NCBI GenBank assembly: GCA_003105015.1
Contig: PQAF01000018.1
Coordinates: 1-64,000 of the forward strand
Direction of reading: 5' to 3'
DNA from: Rhodocyclales bacterium
GTDB lineage: Bacteria; Pseudomonadota; Gammaproteobacteria; Burkholderiales; Rhodocyclaceae
Length of the DNA stretch: 64,000 bases
The notes beneath the pieces are model-generated. The model ran no database searches. It was not told the origin of the DNA and saw only the letters and a program-made list of their open reading frames with translations. Shown piece by piece: positions 38,065 through 50,792 of the stretch (its first letter is position 1; each line of letters starts with the position of its first letter). The position numbers and the translations under genes are program-made.

Positions 38065-39458
38065 TGAGCCTGATGGAAGCGGCGTTGGCCACCGGCGGCA
38101 CCGCGCTCTACGGCAATCCGCGCTTCGAGGGCGTGTCGACCGACACCCGGACGATCGCCAGCGGCGAACTGTTCATCGCCCTCAAGGGCGAGAACTTCGA
38201 CGGCCATGAATTCGTCGAGGCCGCCGCCGGGCGCGGCGCTGCGGCGGCGATGGTCGATCAGGACTGGGCGGCCGGCCGTTCGTCCGGACTGCCGCTGCTG
38301 GCGGTGGCCGACGCGCGCCTGGCGCTCGGCTATCTCGGCGCCTCGTGGCGTGCCCGCTTCGACATCCCGCTCGTCGGCGTCACCGGCAGCAACGGCAAGA
38401 CGACGGTGAAGGAGATGATCGCCGCGATCCTGCGCGCCCAGGCGCAGGCCGACGGCTACGACCCGGCGCTCGCCGTGCTGGCGACGGCGGGCAACCTGAA
38501 CAACGACATCGGCCTGCCGTTGATGCTGCTGCGCCTGCATGGCAGCCATCGCGCCGCGGTGATCGAGATGGGCATGAACCACCCGGGCGAGATCGCCTAC
38601 CTGACGCGCCTGGCGCAGCCGACCGTGGCGCTGGTGAACAACGCCCAGCGCGCGCACCTCGCCGGCCTCGGCGGCGTCGCCGAGGTGGCGCGCGCCAAGG
38701 GCGAGATCTTCGATGGCCTGCGCGAGGGCGGCACGGCGGTGATCAACGCCGACGATCCCTTCGCCGGCCTCTGGCGGGAAATGAACGCCGGGCGTCGCAT
38801 GCTGACGTTCGGCCTGGACCAGCCGGCCGACGTGCGCGGGCACGCGGAGCCGAAGGCGCTCGGCAGCGCGCTGTCGATCGACACCCCGCAGGGCGCCATC
38901 GAGGTGGCGCTCGCCGTGCCCGGCCTGCACAACGCGAGGAACGCGCTGGCCGCCACCGCGGCGGCGCTGGCGGCGGGGGTCTCGTCGGACGCCGTGTCGG
39001 CGGGACTGACTTCCTTCGGCGGGGTGAAGGGGCGCCTGCAGGTGCGGCCGGCCGCCGCCGGTGCGGTGCTCATCGACGACAGCTACAACGCCAATCCGGA
39101 TTCGGTGCGCGCGGCCATCGACGTGCTGGCCTCCACGCCGGGCCGCAAGATCCTCGTGCTCGGCGACATGGGCGAGATCGGCGGGCAGGCCGGACAGTTC
39201 CACGACGAGATCGGCGGCTACGCCAAGAGCCAGGGCGTGGACCAGCTGTTCGCCCTGGGCGAGCACAGCGAGCTGGCGTCGCGCAATTTCGGCGCCGGCG
39301 GCCAGCATTTCGGCAGCGTCGAGGCGTTGCTGGAGACGCTGACGCCCCAGCTTGGCGGCGACACGGTGGTGCTGGTGAAGGGATCGCGCTTCATGCGCAT
39401 GGAGCGCGTGGCGGATGCCGTCGCGGACGACGGCAAATCGGGAAACGGAGCGCACTGA
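38061..39458 (+). CDS. murF: UDP-MurNAc-tripeptide D-Ala-D-Ala ligase MurF
   Basis: 465 residues. GVSTDTRTIASGELFIALKG is the N-terminal MurF signature; VTGSNGKTTVKEM is the ATP site; ATAGNLNNDIGLP and IDDSYNANPDSV follow. It completes the UDP-MurNAc-pentapeptide. Its ATG overlaps the murE stop. The gap to mraY (147 bases) is the only sizeable one between murE and ftsA. Confidence 0.96.
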   Translation: MMSLMEAALATGGTALYGNPRFEGVSTDTRTIASGELFIALKGENFDGHEFVEAAAGRGAAAAMVDQDWAAGRSSGLPLLAVADARLALGYLGASWRARFDIPLVGVTGSNGKTTVKEMIAAILRAQAQADGYDPALAVLATAGNLNNDIGLPLMLLRLHGSHRAAVIEMGMNHPGEIAYLTRLAQPTVALVNNAQRAHLAGLGGVAEVARAKGEIFDGLREGGTAVINADDPFAGLWREMNAGRRMLTFGLDQPADVRGHAEPKALGSALSIDTPQGAIEVALAVPGLHNARNALAATAAALAAGVSSDAVSAGLTSFGGVKGRLQVRPAAAGAVLIDDSYNANPDSVRAAIDVLASTPGRKILVLGDMGEIGGQAGQFHDEIGGYAKSQGVDQLFALGEHSELASRNFGAGGQHFGSVEALLETLTPQLGGDTVVLVKGSRFMRMERVADAVADDGKSGNGAH

Positions 39459-39616
39459 TGGGGAACGCGGAGGGCATGGTAGCGGGAATGGGCGGACGAG
39501 CCAGCATTGATGCTGCGACCCGGTGGGGCTGCTTGGATAATCCATTGACCCCGTCTGCCGTGCCCTCCGGTTTCCCCAGCGATGCGCGTGCGGAAGGAGG
39601 GCGGCATGCTGCTTGA
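39458..39616 (+). CDS. Possible 52-residue ORF bridging murF and mraY
   Basis: The ATG overlaps the murF stop (TGATG) and the frame ends 11 bases into mraY. GGAG lies 10 bases before the ATG. The peptide ([16 protein letters not shown]... with one Cys) has no recognisable family or membrane segment. It may only serve to couple translation across the gap. Confidence 0.25.
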   Translation: MGNAEGMVAGMGGRASIDAATRWGCLDNPLTPSAVPSGFPSDARAEGGRHAA

Positions 39617-40694
39617 GCTGGCGCAATGGCTGTCGAAGGACTTCCGCGTCTTCAACGTCTTCGGCTACATCACGCTGCGCATGGTGCTGGCGGCGATGAC
39701 GGCGCTGGTGATTTCCTTCCTCTTCGGCCCGGCGGTGATCCGCTGGCTGGCGGAGAAGAAGATCGGACAGGCAGTGCGCGACGACGGTCCGCAGTCGCAT
39801 CTTGCCAAGACCGGCACGCCGACCATGGGCGGCGCGCTGATCCTGATCGCCATCGGCGTCACCACGCTGCTGTGGGGCGACCTCTCCAACCGCTATGTCT
39901 GGGTGGTGCTGCTGGTGACGCTGGGCTTCGGCGCGGTGGGCTGGGTGGACGACTGGCGCAAGGTGGTGCATCGCAACCCGAAGGGGCTGTCGGCGCGGGC
40001 GAAATTCTTCTGGCAGTCGCTGATCGGCGCGGCGGCGGCGATCTTCCTCGCCACGACGGCGACGCTGCCGGCGCACACCGAGCTGATCGTGCCGTTCTTC
40101 AAGACCGTCGCCTATCCGCTCGGCATCGTCGGCTTCGTCATCCTCACCTATTTCGTCATCGTCGGCACCAGCAACGCGGTGAACCTCACCGACGGCCTCG
40201 ACGGCCTGGCCATCATGCCGACGGTGATGGTGGCCGGCGCCCTGGCCATCTTCGCCTACGTCGCCGGCCACGCCGGCTTCTCCAAGTACCTCGGCATGCC
40301 CTACATCCCGGGCGCCGGCGAACTGGCGGTGTTCCTCGGCGCCCTGTGCGGGGCCGGGCTCGGCTTCCTCTGGTTCAACGCCTATCCGGCGGAGGTCTTC
40401 ATGGGCGACGTCGGCGCACTCGCGCTGGGCGCCGCGCTCGGCACGGTGGCGGTGGTGGTGCGACAGGAGATCGTGCTCTTCATCATGGGCGGCGTCTTCG
40501 TCGTCGAGACCCTGTCGGTGATGATCCAGGTCGCCTACTTCAAGGCCACCGGCGGCAAGCGCATCTTCCTCATGGCGCCGCTGCACCACCACTACGAACT
40601 GAAGGGCTGGAAGGAGACCCAGGTGGTGGTCCGCTTCTGGATCATCACCATCATGCTGGTGCTGTTCGGGCTGTCGACCTTGAAACTGAGATGA
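39606..40694 (+). CDS. mraY: Phospho-MurNAc-pentapeptide transferase MraY
   Basis: 362 residues from the ATG at 39606, with GGAGG upstream. About ten transmembrane segments. Family motifs are KTGTPTMGG, the catalytic [33 protein letters not shown] and APLHHHYE. It makes lipid I on the inner face of the membrane. Its stop overlaps the murD ATG. Confidence 0.96.
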   Translation: MLLELAQWLSKDFRVFNVFGYITLRMVLAAMTALVISFLFGPAVIRWLAEKKIGQAVRDDGPQSHLAKTGTPTMGGALILIAIGVTTLLWGDLSNRYVWVVLLVTLGFGAVGWVDDWRKVVHRNPKGLSARAKFFWQSLIGAAAAIFLATTATLPAHTELIVPFFKTVAYPLGIVGFVILTYFVIVGTSNAVNLTDGLDGLAIMPTVMVAGALAIFAYVAGHAGFSKYLGMPYIPGAGELAVFLGALCGAGLGFLWFNAYPAEVFMGDVGALALGAALGTVAVVVRQEIVLFIMGGVFVVETLSVMIQVAYFKATGGKRIFLMAPLHHHYELKGWKETQVVVRFWIITIMLVLFGLSTLKLR

Positions 40695-42076
40695 GCTGGC
40701 AAGGTAAAACGGTTCTGGTGCTGGGGCTCGGCGAGTCGGGCCTGGCCATGGCGCAATGGCTGCATCGCCAGGGCGCCCGCGTGCGCGTGGCCGATTCGCG
40801 CAAGGAGCCGCCGTTTGCCGCCGAGCTGAAGCGCAGCGCCCCCGGCGCGGTGCTGCTGACCGGCTCCTTCAACGACGAGCTGATCGATGGCGCCGAGCTG
40901 ATCGGACTCTCGCCGGGGCTGTCGCTTCATGAACCCGTGGTGGCGGAGGCCGCCCGGCGCGGCATTCCGATTCTCGGCGAGATCGAGCTGTTCGCCGGTG
41001 CCTTGCGCGAGCTGGGCGTGCGCGAGCAATGCAAGGTGATCGCCATCACCGGCACCAACGGCAAGACCACCACGACGGCGCTGGCCGGCGCGCTCTGCCG
41101 CGCCGCCGGCAAGGTGACGGCGGTGGCCGGGAACATCAGTCCGGCGGCGCTCTCCGCCCTGATGACCTGCCTCGATGCCGGCAAGCTGCCGGAGGTCTGG
41201 GTGCTCGAGCTGTCGAGCTTCCAGCTGGAGACGACGGTGAGCCTGGCGGCCGAGGCGGCTGCGGTGCTCAACGTCTCCGACGACCATCTCGACCGCTATG
41301 CCGGCCTGCACGAGTATGCCGCAGCCAAGGCGCGCATCTTCGCCGGCGGCGGCGTGCAGGTGCTTAACCGCCAGGACGCCCGCGTCATGGCCATGGCGCA
41401 CGCCGGGTCACGCAGACTGACTTTCGGCCTGGATGCGCCTGCCGGCGCCGACGACTTCGGCCTGTCCGACGGCTGGCTGATGCACGGCGGCGAGCGCCTG
41501 CTGCGCGTCGACGAGTTGGCCGTGAGCGGCCTGCACAATGCCGCCAATGCGCTCGCCGCCCTGGCCCTCTGCCACGCCGTCGGCCTGCCGCTGGCGCCGC
41601 TGCTGCCGGCGTTGCGCGACTTCCAGGGCCTGCCGCACCGCGTCGAGCGCATCGCCGAAATCGACGGCGTCGCCTGGTACGACGACTCGAAGGGCACCAA
41701 CGTCAGTGCCACCGTTGCCGCGCTCGAGGGACTCGGCCGCAAGATCGTGCTGATCGCGGGCGGGGACGGCAAGGGGCAGGACTTTTCCCCGTTGGAGCCC
41801 GCCCTGGCCGCGCATGGCCGCGCCCTCGTGCTGATCGGCCGCGACGCCACGCGGATCGAGGCCGCCGTGGCCGACTGCGGCGTGCCGGTCATCCACGCCC
41901 AGGACATGGACCAGGCCGTGCGCAAGGCGGCGGTGGCCGCGCGCAGCGGCGACGCCGTGCTGCTCTCGCCGGCCTGCGCCAGCTTCGACATGTTCCGCAA
42001 CTACGCGCATCGCGCCGAAGTCTTCGCCCTGTCGGTGCGCGAGCTGGCTGCGGCGCGGCAGAAGGAGGCCTCGTGA
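40691..42076 (+). CDS. murD: UDP-MurNAc-L-alanine:D-glutamate ligase MurD
   Basis: 461 residues. An N-terminal Rossmann-like [17 protein letters not shown], the ATP site [21 protein letters not shown], and [11 protein letters not shown] with the carbamylated-lysine region are typical. It adds D-glutamate. It sits in cluster order between mraY and ftsW, with 4-base overlaps on both sides. Confidence 0.96.
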   Translation: MSWQGKTVLVLGLGESGLAMAQWLHRQGARVRVADSRKEPPFAAELKRSAPGAVLLTGSFNDELIDGAELIGLSPGLSLHEPVVAEAARRGIPILGEIELFAGALRELGVREQCKVIAITGTNGKTTTTALAGALCRAAGKVTAVAGNISPAALSALMTCLDAGKLPEVWVLELSSFQLETTVSLAAEAAAVLNVSDDHLDRYAGLHEYAAAKARIFAGGGVQVLNRQDARVMAMAHAGSRRLTFGLDAPAGADDFGLSDGWLMHGGERLLRVDELAVSGLHNAANALAALALCHAVGLPLAPLLPALRDFQGLPHRVERIAEIDGVAWYDDSKGTNVSATVAALEGLGRKIVLIAGGDGKGQDFSPLEPALAAHGRALVLIGRDATRIEAAVADCGVPVIHAQDMDQAVRKAAVAARSGDAVLLSPACASFDMFRNYAHRAEVFALSVRELAAARQKEAS

Positions 42077-43248
42077 GCTTCAGCCATGCCATGGGCTTCC
42101 GTGCCGGCAGCCCGGCCCAGCCGCAGGAGCTGGACCCGATGCTGCTGTGGCCGGCGGTGGCGCTGCTGCTGTTCGGGCTGGTGATGGTGTATTCGGCCTC
42201 GATTGCCACCGCCGAGGGCAGCCGCTTCACCGGCCACCAGCCGGCCTATTTCCTGATCCGCCACAGCGTCTTCCTGGTCATCGGACTGATCGCCGCGGTG
42301 GTGGTGTTCCAGGTGCCGCTGCGGGTCTGGCAGCAGGGCGCTCCCTGGCTGTTCCTCCTCGGCGTGGCGCTGCTGGTGCTGGTGCTGGTGCCGTTCATCG
42401 GGCGCGAGGTGAACGGCGCGCGGCGCTGGCTGCCGCTCGGTCTGGTCAATCTGCAGCCCTCCGAATTGATGAAGCTGTTCGCCGTGCTGTATGCCGCCGA
42501 CTACACGGTGCGCAAGCTCGCCGACATGGGCAGCTTCCGCCGCGGCTTCGTGCCGATGGCGCTGGTGATGGCGCTGGTCGGCGGGCTGCTGCTGCGCGAG
42601 CCGGACTTCGGCGCCTTCGTCGTCATCATCTGCATCGCCATGGGCATCCTGTTCCTCGGCGGCATCAATGCGCGGCTGTTCACCCTGCTGTTCCTTTTCC
42701 TCGCCCTGGCTTTCGTCGTGCTGATCTGGACTTCGCCCTACCGGCGCGAGCGCATTTTCGGCTTCATGGACCCGTGGTCGGACGCCTTCGGCAAGGGCTA
42801 TCAGCTCTCGCATGCGCTGATCGCCTTCGGCCGCGGCGAGTGGTTCGGCGTCGGCCTCGGCGGCAGCATCGAGAAGCTGTTCTACCTGCCGGAGGCGCAC
42901 ACCGATTTTCTGTTGGCGGTGATCGCCGAGGAGTTGGGCCTCGTCGGCGTGCTGGCGGTGATCGTGCTGTTCGGCCTTCTTGTCCAGCGCGCCTTCGCCA
43001 TCGGCCGCCAGGCCCTGCTGCTCGAGCGCGCCTACGGCGGACTGGTGGCGCAGGGCATCGGCATCTGGATCGGCGTGCAGGCCTTCATCAACATGGGCGT
43101 CAACATGGGCCTGCTGCCGACCAAGGGCCTGACTCTGCCGCTGATGAGCTTCGGCGGCTCGGGCATCCTGGCCAACTGCGTGGCGCTCGCCATCCTGCTG
43201 CGGGTGGACTACGAGAACCGGGCGCTGATGCGGGGGGCGCCGGTATGA
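42073..43248 (+). CDS. ftsW: Septal peptidoglycan polymerase FtsW
   Basis: 391 residues from GTG. A SEDS-family membrane protein with about ten hydrophobic segments; [21 protein letters not shown] (catalytic-Asp loop region) and the ending [15 protein letters not shown] are diagnostic. It polymerises lipid II together with FtsI. Confidence 0.96.
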   Translation: MSFSHAMGFRAGSPAQPQELDPMLLWPAVALLLFGLVMVYSASIATAEGSRFTGHQPAYFLIRHSVFLVIGLIAAVVVFQVPLRVWQQGAPWLFLLGVALLVLVLVPFIGREVNGARRWLPLGLVNLQPSELMKLFAVLYAADYTVRKLADMGSFRRGFVPMALVMALVGGLLLREPDFGAFVVIICIAMGILFLGGINARLFTLLFLFLALAFVVLIWTSPYRRERIFGFMDPWSDAFGKGYQLSHALIAFGRGEWFGVGLGGSIEKLFYLPEAHTDFLLAVIAEELGLVGVLAVIVLFGLLVQRAFAIGRQALLLERAYGGLVAQGIGIWIGVQAFINMGVNMGLLPTKGLTLPLMSFGGSGILANCVALAILLRVDYENRALMRGAPV

Positions 43249-44299
43249 AAACCATCCTCGTCATGGCCGGCGGCACGGGCGGGCATGTGTTCCCCGGCCT
43301 CGCCGTGGCCGATTACCTGCACGCACACGGCTGGCGCGTGGTCTGGATGGGCAATCCCGAAGGCATGGAGGCGAAGCTGGTGCCGACGCGCGGCTACGAG
43401 ATGGCCTGGGTGCGCTTCGCCGCATTGCGCGGCAAGGGCCTGCTGCGCAAGCTGCTGCTGCCGGCGAACCTGCTGCGCGGCTTCTGGCAGGCGCTGCGCG
43501 AACTTGGCCGCGTCAAGCCGAACGTCGTGCTCGGCATGGGCGGCTATGTCACCTTCCCCGGCGGCATGATGGCGGCCCTGACCGGCCGGCCGCTGGTGGT
43601 GCATGAGCAGAATTCCGTGGCCGGGCTGGCCAACCGCGTGCTGGCCGGCGTCGCCGGCCGGGTCCTCAGCGGCTTTCCGGATGTGCTGAAGCAGGCCGAG
43701 TGGACCGGCAATCCGGTGCGTGCCGAGATCGCCGGCCTGCCCGCGCCGGCGCAGCGCTATGCCGCCCGCAGCGGCCCGCTCAACGTGCTGGTGGTGGGCG
43801 GCAGCCTCGGCGCCCATGCCCTCAACGACGCCGTGCCGCGGGCACTGGCTTTGATTCCCGCCGACAAGCGGCCGCACGTGACGCACCAGTCCGGCGCGAA
43901 GCAGATCGACGCCCTGCGTGCCGCCTACGCGGTGGCCGGCGTGGAGGCGGAACTGCTCGGCTTCATCGACGACATGGCGGCGCGCTATGCCGCCGCCGAC
44001 CTGGTGGTTTGCCGCGCCGGTGCGCTCACCGTCGCCGAGCTGGCGGCGGCCGGTGTGGCCAGCGTGCTGGTGCCCTTCCCGCACGCTGTGGACGACCACC
44101 AGACCGGCAATGCCCGCTTCCTGTCCGAAGCGGGTGCGGCGATCCTGCTGCCGCAATCGGAACTGACGCCGGAGAAGCTCGCCGGCCTGTTGCGCGAACC
44201 CACGCGCGAGAAGCTGGCGGCGATGGCGGAGAAGGCGCGCACCCTGGCGAAGCCCGAGGCCACGCGGGTCGTGGCGGAAGTGTGCATGGAGGTGGCCAA

Positions 44300-44303
<4 letters not shown>
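43245..44303 (+). CDS. murG: Lipid II synthase MurG (GlcNAc transferase)
   Basis: 352 residues. The GT28 glycine-rich loop [46 protein letters not shown] and the donor-site [15 protein letters not shown] with DDHQTGNA are present. It transfers GlcNAc to lipid I at the inner membrane surface. It overlaps ftsW and murC by 4 bases. Confidence 0.97.
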
Positions 44304-45677
<1,374 letters not shown>

Positions 45678-45691
<14 letters not shown>

Positions 45692-46592
45692 ACTGAAACG
45701 ACTGGAAAGCGGGTTGCGCGGCGAGCTGCGGTTCAACGAGCCGATGGCGCGGCACGTCACCTGGCGCGCCGGCGGCACGGCGGCGCGCGCCTACCTGCCG
45801 GCCGACCTCGACGACCTCGCCGCCTTCCTGCGCGCCACCCGCATCGACGAGCCGCTGCTCTTCGTCGGCCTCGGCAGCAACCTGCTGGTGCGCGACGGCG
45901 GCTTCGGCGGCACGGTGGTGTTCCTGCACGCCGTGCTGGGGAGACTGACTTTTGCCGATGGCCTCGTCTATGCCGAGGCCGGCGTCGCCAGCCCGAAGGT
46001 GGCGCGCTTCGCCGCCAACCATGACCTCGCCGGCGCCGAGTTCCTCGCCGGCATTCCAGGCACGGTGGGCGGCGCGCTGGCCATGAACGCCGGCTGCTAC
46101 GGCGGCGAGACCTGGGCCATCGTCGAGCGCGTGCTGATGCTCGACCGCCACGGCGGGTTGCGCGAGCGCCGCGCGGAGGACTTCGAGATCGGCTACCGCC
46201 ATGTCGGCCTGCGCGCCGCGAGCGACGAGGTGTTCGCCGCTGCCTGGTTCCGCCTGCCGGCGGGCGACGGTGCCGCCTCGCGCGAACGCATCCGCGCGTT
46301 GCTGGAGAAGCGCATCGCCAGCCAGCCGCTGCAGCTGCCGAACGCCGGCTCGGTGTTCCGCAATCCGCCGGACGACCATGCCGCGCGGCTGATCGAGGCG
46401 GCCGGACTGAAGGGGCTGCAAATCGGCGGGGCGCGGGTGTCGGAGAAGCATGCGAATTTCATCGTGAACCCGGATCGCCGGGCCACGGCAGGGGATATCG
46501 AGACGCTGATCGGGAAGGTGCAGGCAGGCGTGCATGAGCGATTCGGCGTCGAACTGGTGCGGGAAGTGCGGATAGTCGGAGAGAAGCCGTGA
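45678..46592 (+). CDS. murB: UDP-N-acetylenolpyruvoylglucosamine reductase MurB
   Basis: 304 residues. The FAD-binding pieces [31 protein letters not shown], and [19 protein letters not shown] are diagnostic; [19 protein letters not shown] carries the catalytic serine. It reduces enolpyruvyl-UDP-GlcNAc to UDP-MurNAc. A GACTGACTT motif lies at 45943. Confidence 0.96.
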
Positions 46593-47503
46593 ACATGCAA
46601 TTCGGGAAAGTGGCGGTATTGATGGGCGGCTCGTCCGCAGAGCGCGAAATTTCGCTGATGTCCGGCGGCGCGGTGCTGGCGGCGCTGCAGAGGCGCGGCG
46701 TCGACGCGCACGCCTTCGATCCGGCCGAGCGGCCGCTGTGGTCGCTGAAGGAGGAGGGCTTCGGCCGCGTCTTCATCGCCCTGCACGGCCGCGGCGGCGA
46801 GGACGGCACGATGCAGGGCGCGCTCGAACTGATGGGCATCCCCTACACCGGCAGCGGCGTCATGGCCTCGGCGCTGTGCATGGACAAATGGCGCACCAAG
46901 ATGGTCTGGCACGCCAGCCAGCTGCCGACGCCGGCCTGGCACATCCTCAAGGCGGACAGCGACTGGAACGCGGTGGCCGACGAACTGGGCCTGCCGCTGT
47001 TCGTCAAGCCGGCGCGCGAGGGCTCCAGCGTCGGTGCCACCAAGGTGACGCGCGCCGCCGACCTGCGCGCGGCGTACGAGGCGGCGGTGAGGCACGACCC
47101 GCTGGTGATCGCCGAGCAGTTCATCGAAGGCGAGGAACTGACCGCCGCCTTCCTCGGCAGCCAGGCCCTGCCGCTGGTGCGCATCGTCGCGCCGGGCGGC
47201 AACTACGACTGGCAGAACAAGTATTTCAGCGACGAGACGCAGTATTTCTGCCCGAGCGGCCTGCCCGAGTCGGCCGAGGAGACGATCCAGGGCCTGGTGA
47301 TGGAGGCGGCGCAACTGCTCGACTGCCGCGGCTGGGGACGCGCCGACCTGATCCTCGACGCGGCCGGCAAGCCCTGGCTGCTGGAGATGAACACCTCGCC
47401 GGGCATGACGGGGCATTCGCTGGTGCCGATGGCGGCGCGCGCCGTCGGCATCGATTTCGAGACGCTGTGCGTGAGGATTCTGGAGCAGGCAACGCTTGGC
47501 TAA
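46589..47503 (+). CDS. ddl: D-alanine--D-alanine ligase
   Basis: 304 residues from a GTG overlapping the murB stop (the ATG two codons later is the alternative). [19 protein letters not shown] is the N-terminal signature; ATP-grasp motifs [10 protein letters not shown] and WGRADLILD, then [14 protein letters not shown], follow. It supplies the dipeptide used by MurF. Confidence 0.96.
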   Translation: MNMQFGKVAVLMGGSSAEREISLMSGGAVLAALQRRGVDAHAFDPAERPLWSLKEEGFGRVFIALHGRGGEDGTMQGALELMGIPYTGSGVMASALCMDKWRTKMVWHASQLPTPAWHILKADSDWNAVADELGLPLFVKPAREGSSVGATKVTRAADLRAAYEAAVRHDPLVIAEQFIEGEELTAAFLGSQALPLVRIVAPGGNYDWQNKYFSDETQYFCPSGLPESAEETIQGLVMEAAQLLDCRGWGRADLILDAAGKPWLLEMNTSPGMTGHSLVPMAARAVGIDFETLCVRILEQATLG

Positions 47504-48275
47504 GGCAAAGAGAAAAACGAATGACAACGCCGGATTCTGGGACAGGCCGCAGCTGATGAACCTGATCGCCGATCTGCTGTTCTTCGCCGCCGCGCTGGCG
47601 CTGGGCTATGCCGCCACGCTGGCGGCGGCGCGCCTGCCGTTCTTCCCGCTGCGTGCGGTGACCGTTGCCGGACCGCTGCAGGAAGTGACGCCGACACAGG
47701 TGGAGTATGCCGCGCGCAACGCGGTGGCCGGCAATTTCTTCACCGTGAACCTCGAGGCGGTGCGCGTGGCCTTCGAGAAGCTGCCCTGGGTACGCAAGGC
47801 CGAGGTGCGGCGGCGCTGGCCGGACGACCTCGAACTGGTCATCGAAGAACATGTCGCCGTGGCGCGCTGGAAGCAGGTCGACGGCGCCGAGGCCCGTCTG
47901 GTGAATCGCGAGGGCGAAGTCTTTGCCGCCTCCAGCAACGCCAAGCTGCCGCTGTTCGTCGGTCAGGAGGGGACGGCACCGCAAATTCTCGATCGCTACC
48001 AGGAACTGATCCCGCTGCTCGAGCCGATCGGCCGGCAGCCGCACAGCCTGGTGTTGAGCCCGCGCCAGGCCTGGCAGCTGCGGCTGGATGACGGCGTCCT
48101 GCTGGACCTCGGGCGCGACCAGGCCAAGTCGCGGGTCAATGAGCGGCTGCAGCGTTTCACGGCGGTTTACCAGCAGGCGACGGAGCGCCTGAAGGTGCGG
48201 GCCGACGTCATCGATTTGCGCTACCCGAACGGCTTTGCCATGCGGGTGGCGAGGGCAGGGGAAGGGAAGAGATGA
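47496..48275 (+). CDS. ftsQ: Cell division protein FtsQ
   Basis: 259 residues. A TTG start (MAKAKRKTN) overlaps ddl by 8 bases, with GGAG 10 bases upstream. One transmembrane helix (about 22-45) precedes a periplasmic POTRA domain ([20 protein letters not shown]) and the FtsQ beta domain, with [21 protein letters not shown] conserved in part. It scaffolds the divisome with FtsL and FtsB. Confidence 0.93.
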   Translation: MAKAKRKTNDNAGFWDRPQLMNLIADLLFFAAALALGYAATLAAARLPFFPLRAVTVAGPLQEVTPTQVEYAARNAVAGNFFTVNLEAVRVAFEKLPWVRKAEVRRRWPDDLELVIEEHVAVARWKQVDGAEARLVNREGEVFAASSNAKLPLFVGQEGTAPQILDRYQELIPLLEPIGRQPHSLVLSPRQAWQLRLDDGVLLDLGRDQAKSRVNERLQRFTAVYQQATERLKVRADVIDLRYPNGFAMRVARAGEGKR

Positions 48276-49504
48276 GCAAGGAAGTGAAGAACCTGATCGT
48301 CGGTCTCGACATCGGCACCTCGAAGATCGTCGCCATCGTCGCCGAGCTGACGCCGGAGGGGCGGCTGGAAATCCTCGGCTTGGGCAGCCACCAGGAATCG
48401 CGCGGCCTGAAGAAGGGCGTGGTGGTGAACATCGAGGCCACGGTGAACGCCATCTCGCGCGTGGTGCAGGAAGTCGAACTGATGGCCGACTGCAAGGTGA
48501 AGGAGGTCTACACCGGCATCGCCGGCAGCCACATCAAGAGCTTCAACTCGAACGGCATGGTGGCGATCAAGGACAAGGAGGTCTCGCCGATGGACGTCGA
48601 CCGCGTCATCGAGACGGCGCGCGCCATGCCGATTCCCTCCGACCAGCAGATCCTGCACATCCTGACGCAGGAATTCATCGTCGACGGCCAGGACGGCGTG
48701 CGCGAACCGATCGGCATGAGCGGGGTGCGCCTCGAGGTGAGGACGCACATCGTCACCGGCGCCGTCTCGGCGGCGCAGAACATCGTCAAGTGCGTGCGCC
48801 GCTGCGGGCTGGAGGTGATCGACCTGGTGCTGCAGCCGCTCGCCTCCAGCTACGCCGTGCTGACCGAGGACGAGAAGGAGCTCGGCGTTTGCCTGGTCGA
48901 CATCGGCGGCGGCACCACCGACATCGCCGTGTTCACCCAGGGCGCCATCCGCCACACGGCGGTGATCCCGGTCGCCGGCGACCAGATCACCAACGACATC
49001 GCCCACGCCCTGCGCACGCCGACGACCGAGGCGGAGGAAATCAAGATCCATTACGGCGTCGCCCTGCAGCAGCTGGCCGACCCGGAAGAAATGTTCGAGG
49101 TGCCCGGCATCGGCGAGCGCGGGCCGCGCCGCCTGTCGCGCCAGGCGCTGGCCGACGTCATCGAGCCGCGCGTCACCGAACTCTACGAGCTGATCCAGTC
49201 CGAGCTGCGGCGCAGCGGCTACCAGGAACTGCTCTCTTCCGGGATCGTGCTCACCGGCGGCAGCTCGGTGATGCGCGGCATGGTCGAGTTGGGCGAGGAG
49301 ATTTTCCACATGCCGGTGCGGCTGGGCATTCCGAAGTATGCGGGCAGCCTGGCCGAGGTGGTGCAGCATCCGCGCTACGCCACCGCCATGGGCCTGCTGC
49401 TGGAGGGCATGGCGCAGAAGAAGCGCGGCATCCAGGCGCACCAGACCCGCACCTTCAAGCAGGTGCTGGGCAACATGAAGTCGTGGTTCGAGAAGAATTT
49501 TTGA
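48272..49504 (+). CDS. ftsA: Cell division protein FtsA
   Basis: 410 residues, an actin-like ATPase. IVGLDIGTSKIVAIVAE (phosphate 1), CLVDIGGGTTDIAVF (phosphate 2) and GIVLTGGSSVMRGM (adenosine) are visible. The C-terminal amphipathic helix FKQVLGNMKSWFEKNF anchors FtsZ to the membrane. It overlaps ftsQ by ATGA and lies 42 bases before ftsZ. Confidence 0.97.
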   Translation: MSKEVKNLIVGLDIGTSKIVAIVAELTPEGRLEILGLGSHQESRGLKKGVVVNIEATVNAISRVVQEVELMADCKVKEVYTGIAGSHIKSFNSNGMVAIKDKEVSPMDVDRVIETARAMPIPSDQQILHILTQEFIVDGQDGVREPIGMSGVRLEVRTHIVTGAVSAAQNIVKCVRRCGLEVIDLVLQPLASSYAVLTEDEKELGVCLVDIGGGTTDIAVFTQGAIRHTAVIPVAGDQITNDIAHALRTPTTEAEEIKIHYGVALQQLADPEEMFEVPGIGERGPRRLSRQALADVIEPRVTELYELIQSELRRSGYQELLSSGIVLTGGSSVMRGMVELGEEIFHMPVRLGIPKYAGSLAEVVQHPRYATAMGLLLEGMAQKKRGIQAHQTRTFKQVLGNMKSWFEKNF

Positions 49505-49546
49505 GGTTGTTTTTCGTTTTGCAGTCGTTACTACAAGGAGGCGAGC

Positions 49547-50704
49547 ATGTTTGAAATCATCGACAAGGAACCGAATGGCACGGTCATCAAGGTGGTCGGC
49601 GTCGGCGGCGCCGGCGGCAATGCCGTCGACCACATGATCCGTGAAGGCGTGCAGGGCGTGGAGTTCATCTGCGCCAACACCGACGCCCAGGCGCTCAACC
49701 GCAGCGATGCGCACCAGAAGCTGCAGTTCGGCCCGGGGCTGGGCGCCGGCGGCAAGCCGGAGAAGGCCCGTGCCCTGGCCGACGTTGAGCGCGAGCGCAT
49801 CGCCGATGCCCTGCGCGGCGCCCACATGGCCTTCATCACGGCCGGCATGGGCGGTGGCACCGGCACCGGCGCCGCGCCGATCGTCGCCGAGGTGGCGCGC
49901 GAACTGGGCATCCTCACCGTTGCCGTGGTGACCAAGCCCTTCGAGTTCGAGAACGCCAAGCGCATGAAGGTGGCCGAGGAGGGGCTGGCCGAACTGGCCC
50001 GCCACGTGGATTCCCTCATCGTCATCCTCAACGAGCGCCTGACCGAGGTGCTCGGCGAGGACATCAGCATGATCGCCGCCTTCAAGACGGCCGACAACGT
50101 GCTGCGCAACGCGGTGGGCGGCATCGCCGAGATCATCAACGTGCCCGGCCTGGTGAACGTCGACTTCGAGGACGTGCGCACGGTGATGGGCGAGATGGGC
50201 AAGGCCATGATGGGCTCCGCCATGGCCTCCGGCATGGACCGCGCCCGGCTCGCTGCCGAGCAGGCCGTGGCCAGCCCGCTGCTGGAAGGCATCGAGCTGT
50301 CCGGCGCGCGCGGCGTGCTGGTGAACATCTCCGCCAACAGCAACCTCGGCATGAAGGAAGTGCGCGAGGTGATGAACACCATCCGCGCCTATGCCGCCGA
50401 GGACGCCCACATCATCTTCGGCACCGTCTTTGACGATGCCATGGAGGACAATCTGCGCGTCACCGTGGTGGCGACCGGCCTGGGTGCGGCTGCTGCCGCC
50501 CAGCAGTTCCGCCCGCGCATCGAGGTGGTGGCGCAGAAGACCGGCACGGACAATGCGGCGATCATCGAGACCATCAACTACGGCGAATTGGAGGTGCCGG
50601 CGGTGATCCGCAGCGGCCGCCGCCACGCCACCGTCGAGGCGATGGCCGCCAGCGGGGTGGACAAGCTCGACATCCCCGCCTTCCTGCGCAAGCAGGCCGA
50701 CTGA
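49547..50704 (+). CDS. ftsZ: Cell division protein FtsZ
   Basis: 385 residues, preceded by AAGGAGG. The tubulin signature GGGTGTG is at 102-108, after VVGVGGAGGNAVDHM. The C-terminal peptide DIPAFLRKQAD is the conserved binding site for FtsA and ZipA-like partners. It forms the Z-ring. The 42-base gap from ftsA gives room for a dedicated ribosome-binding site and higher expression. Confidence 0.98.
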   Translation: MFEIIDKEPNGTVIKVVGVGGAGGNAVDHMIREGVQGVEFICANTDAQALNRSDAHQKLQFGPGLGAGGKPEKARALADVERERIADALRGAHMAFITAGMGGGTGTGAAPIVAEVARELGILTVAVVTKPFEFENAKRMKVAEEGLAELARHVDSLIVILNERLTEVLGEDISMIAAFKTADNVLRNAVGGIAEIINVPGLVNVDFEDVRTVMGEMGKAMMGSAMASGMDRARLAAEQAVASPLLEGIELSGARGVLVNISANSNLGMKEVREVMNTIRAYAAEDAHIIFGTVFDDAMEDNLRVTVVATGLGAAAAAQQFRPRIEVVAQKTGTDNAAIIETINYGELEVPAVIRSGRRHATVEAMAASGVDKLDIPAFLRKQAD

Positions 50705-50792
50705 TGCGGAACGGCTCGGCGCAACGGTGCACGCGGGGCGGTGCGTGGCCCCGCTATGGTAAACTTCGCCTCTTTGCCATAGCGTCGTCATC

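Noticed and set aside
37974..40592. 872-codon open frame opposite murE, murF and mraY
   Set aside because: Low-complexity His/Arg/Gly-rich translation typical of antisense frames in GC-rich genes, with well-supported genes on the other strand.
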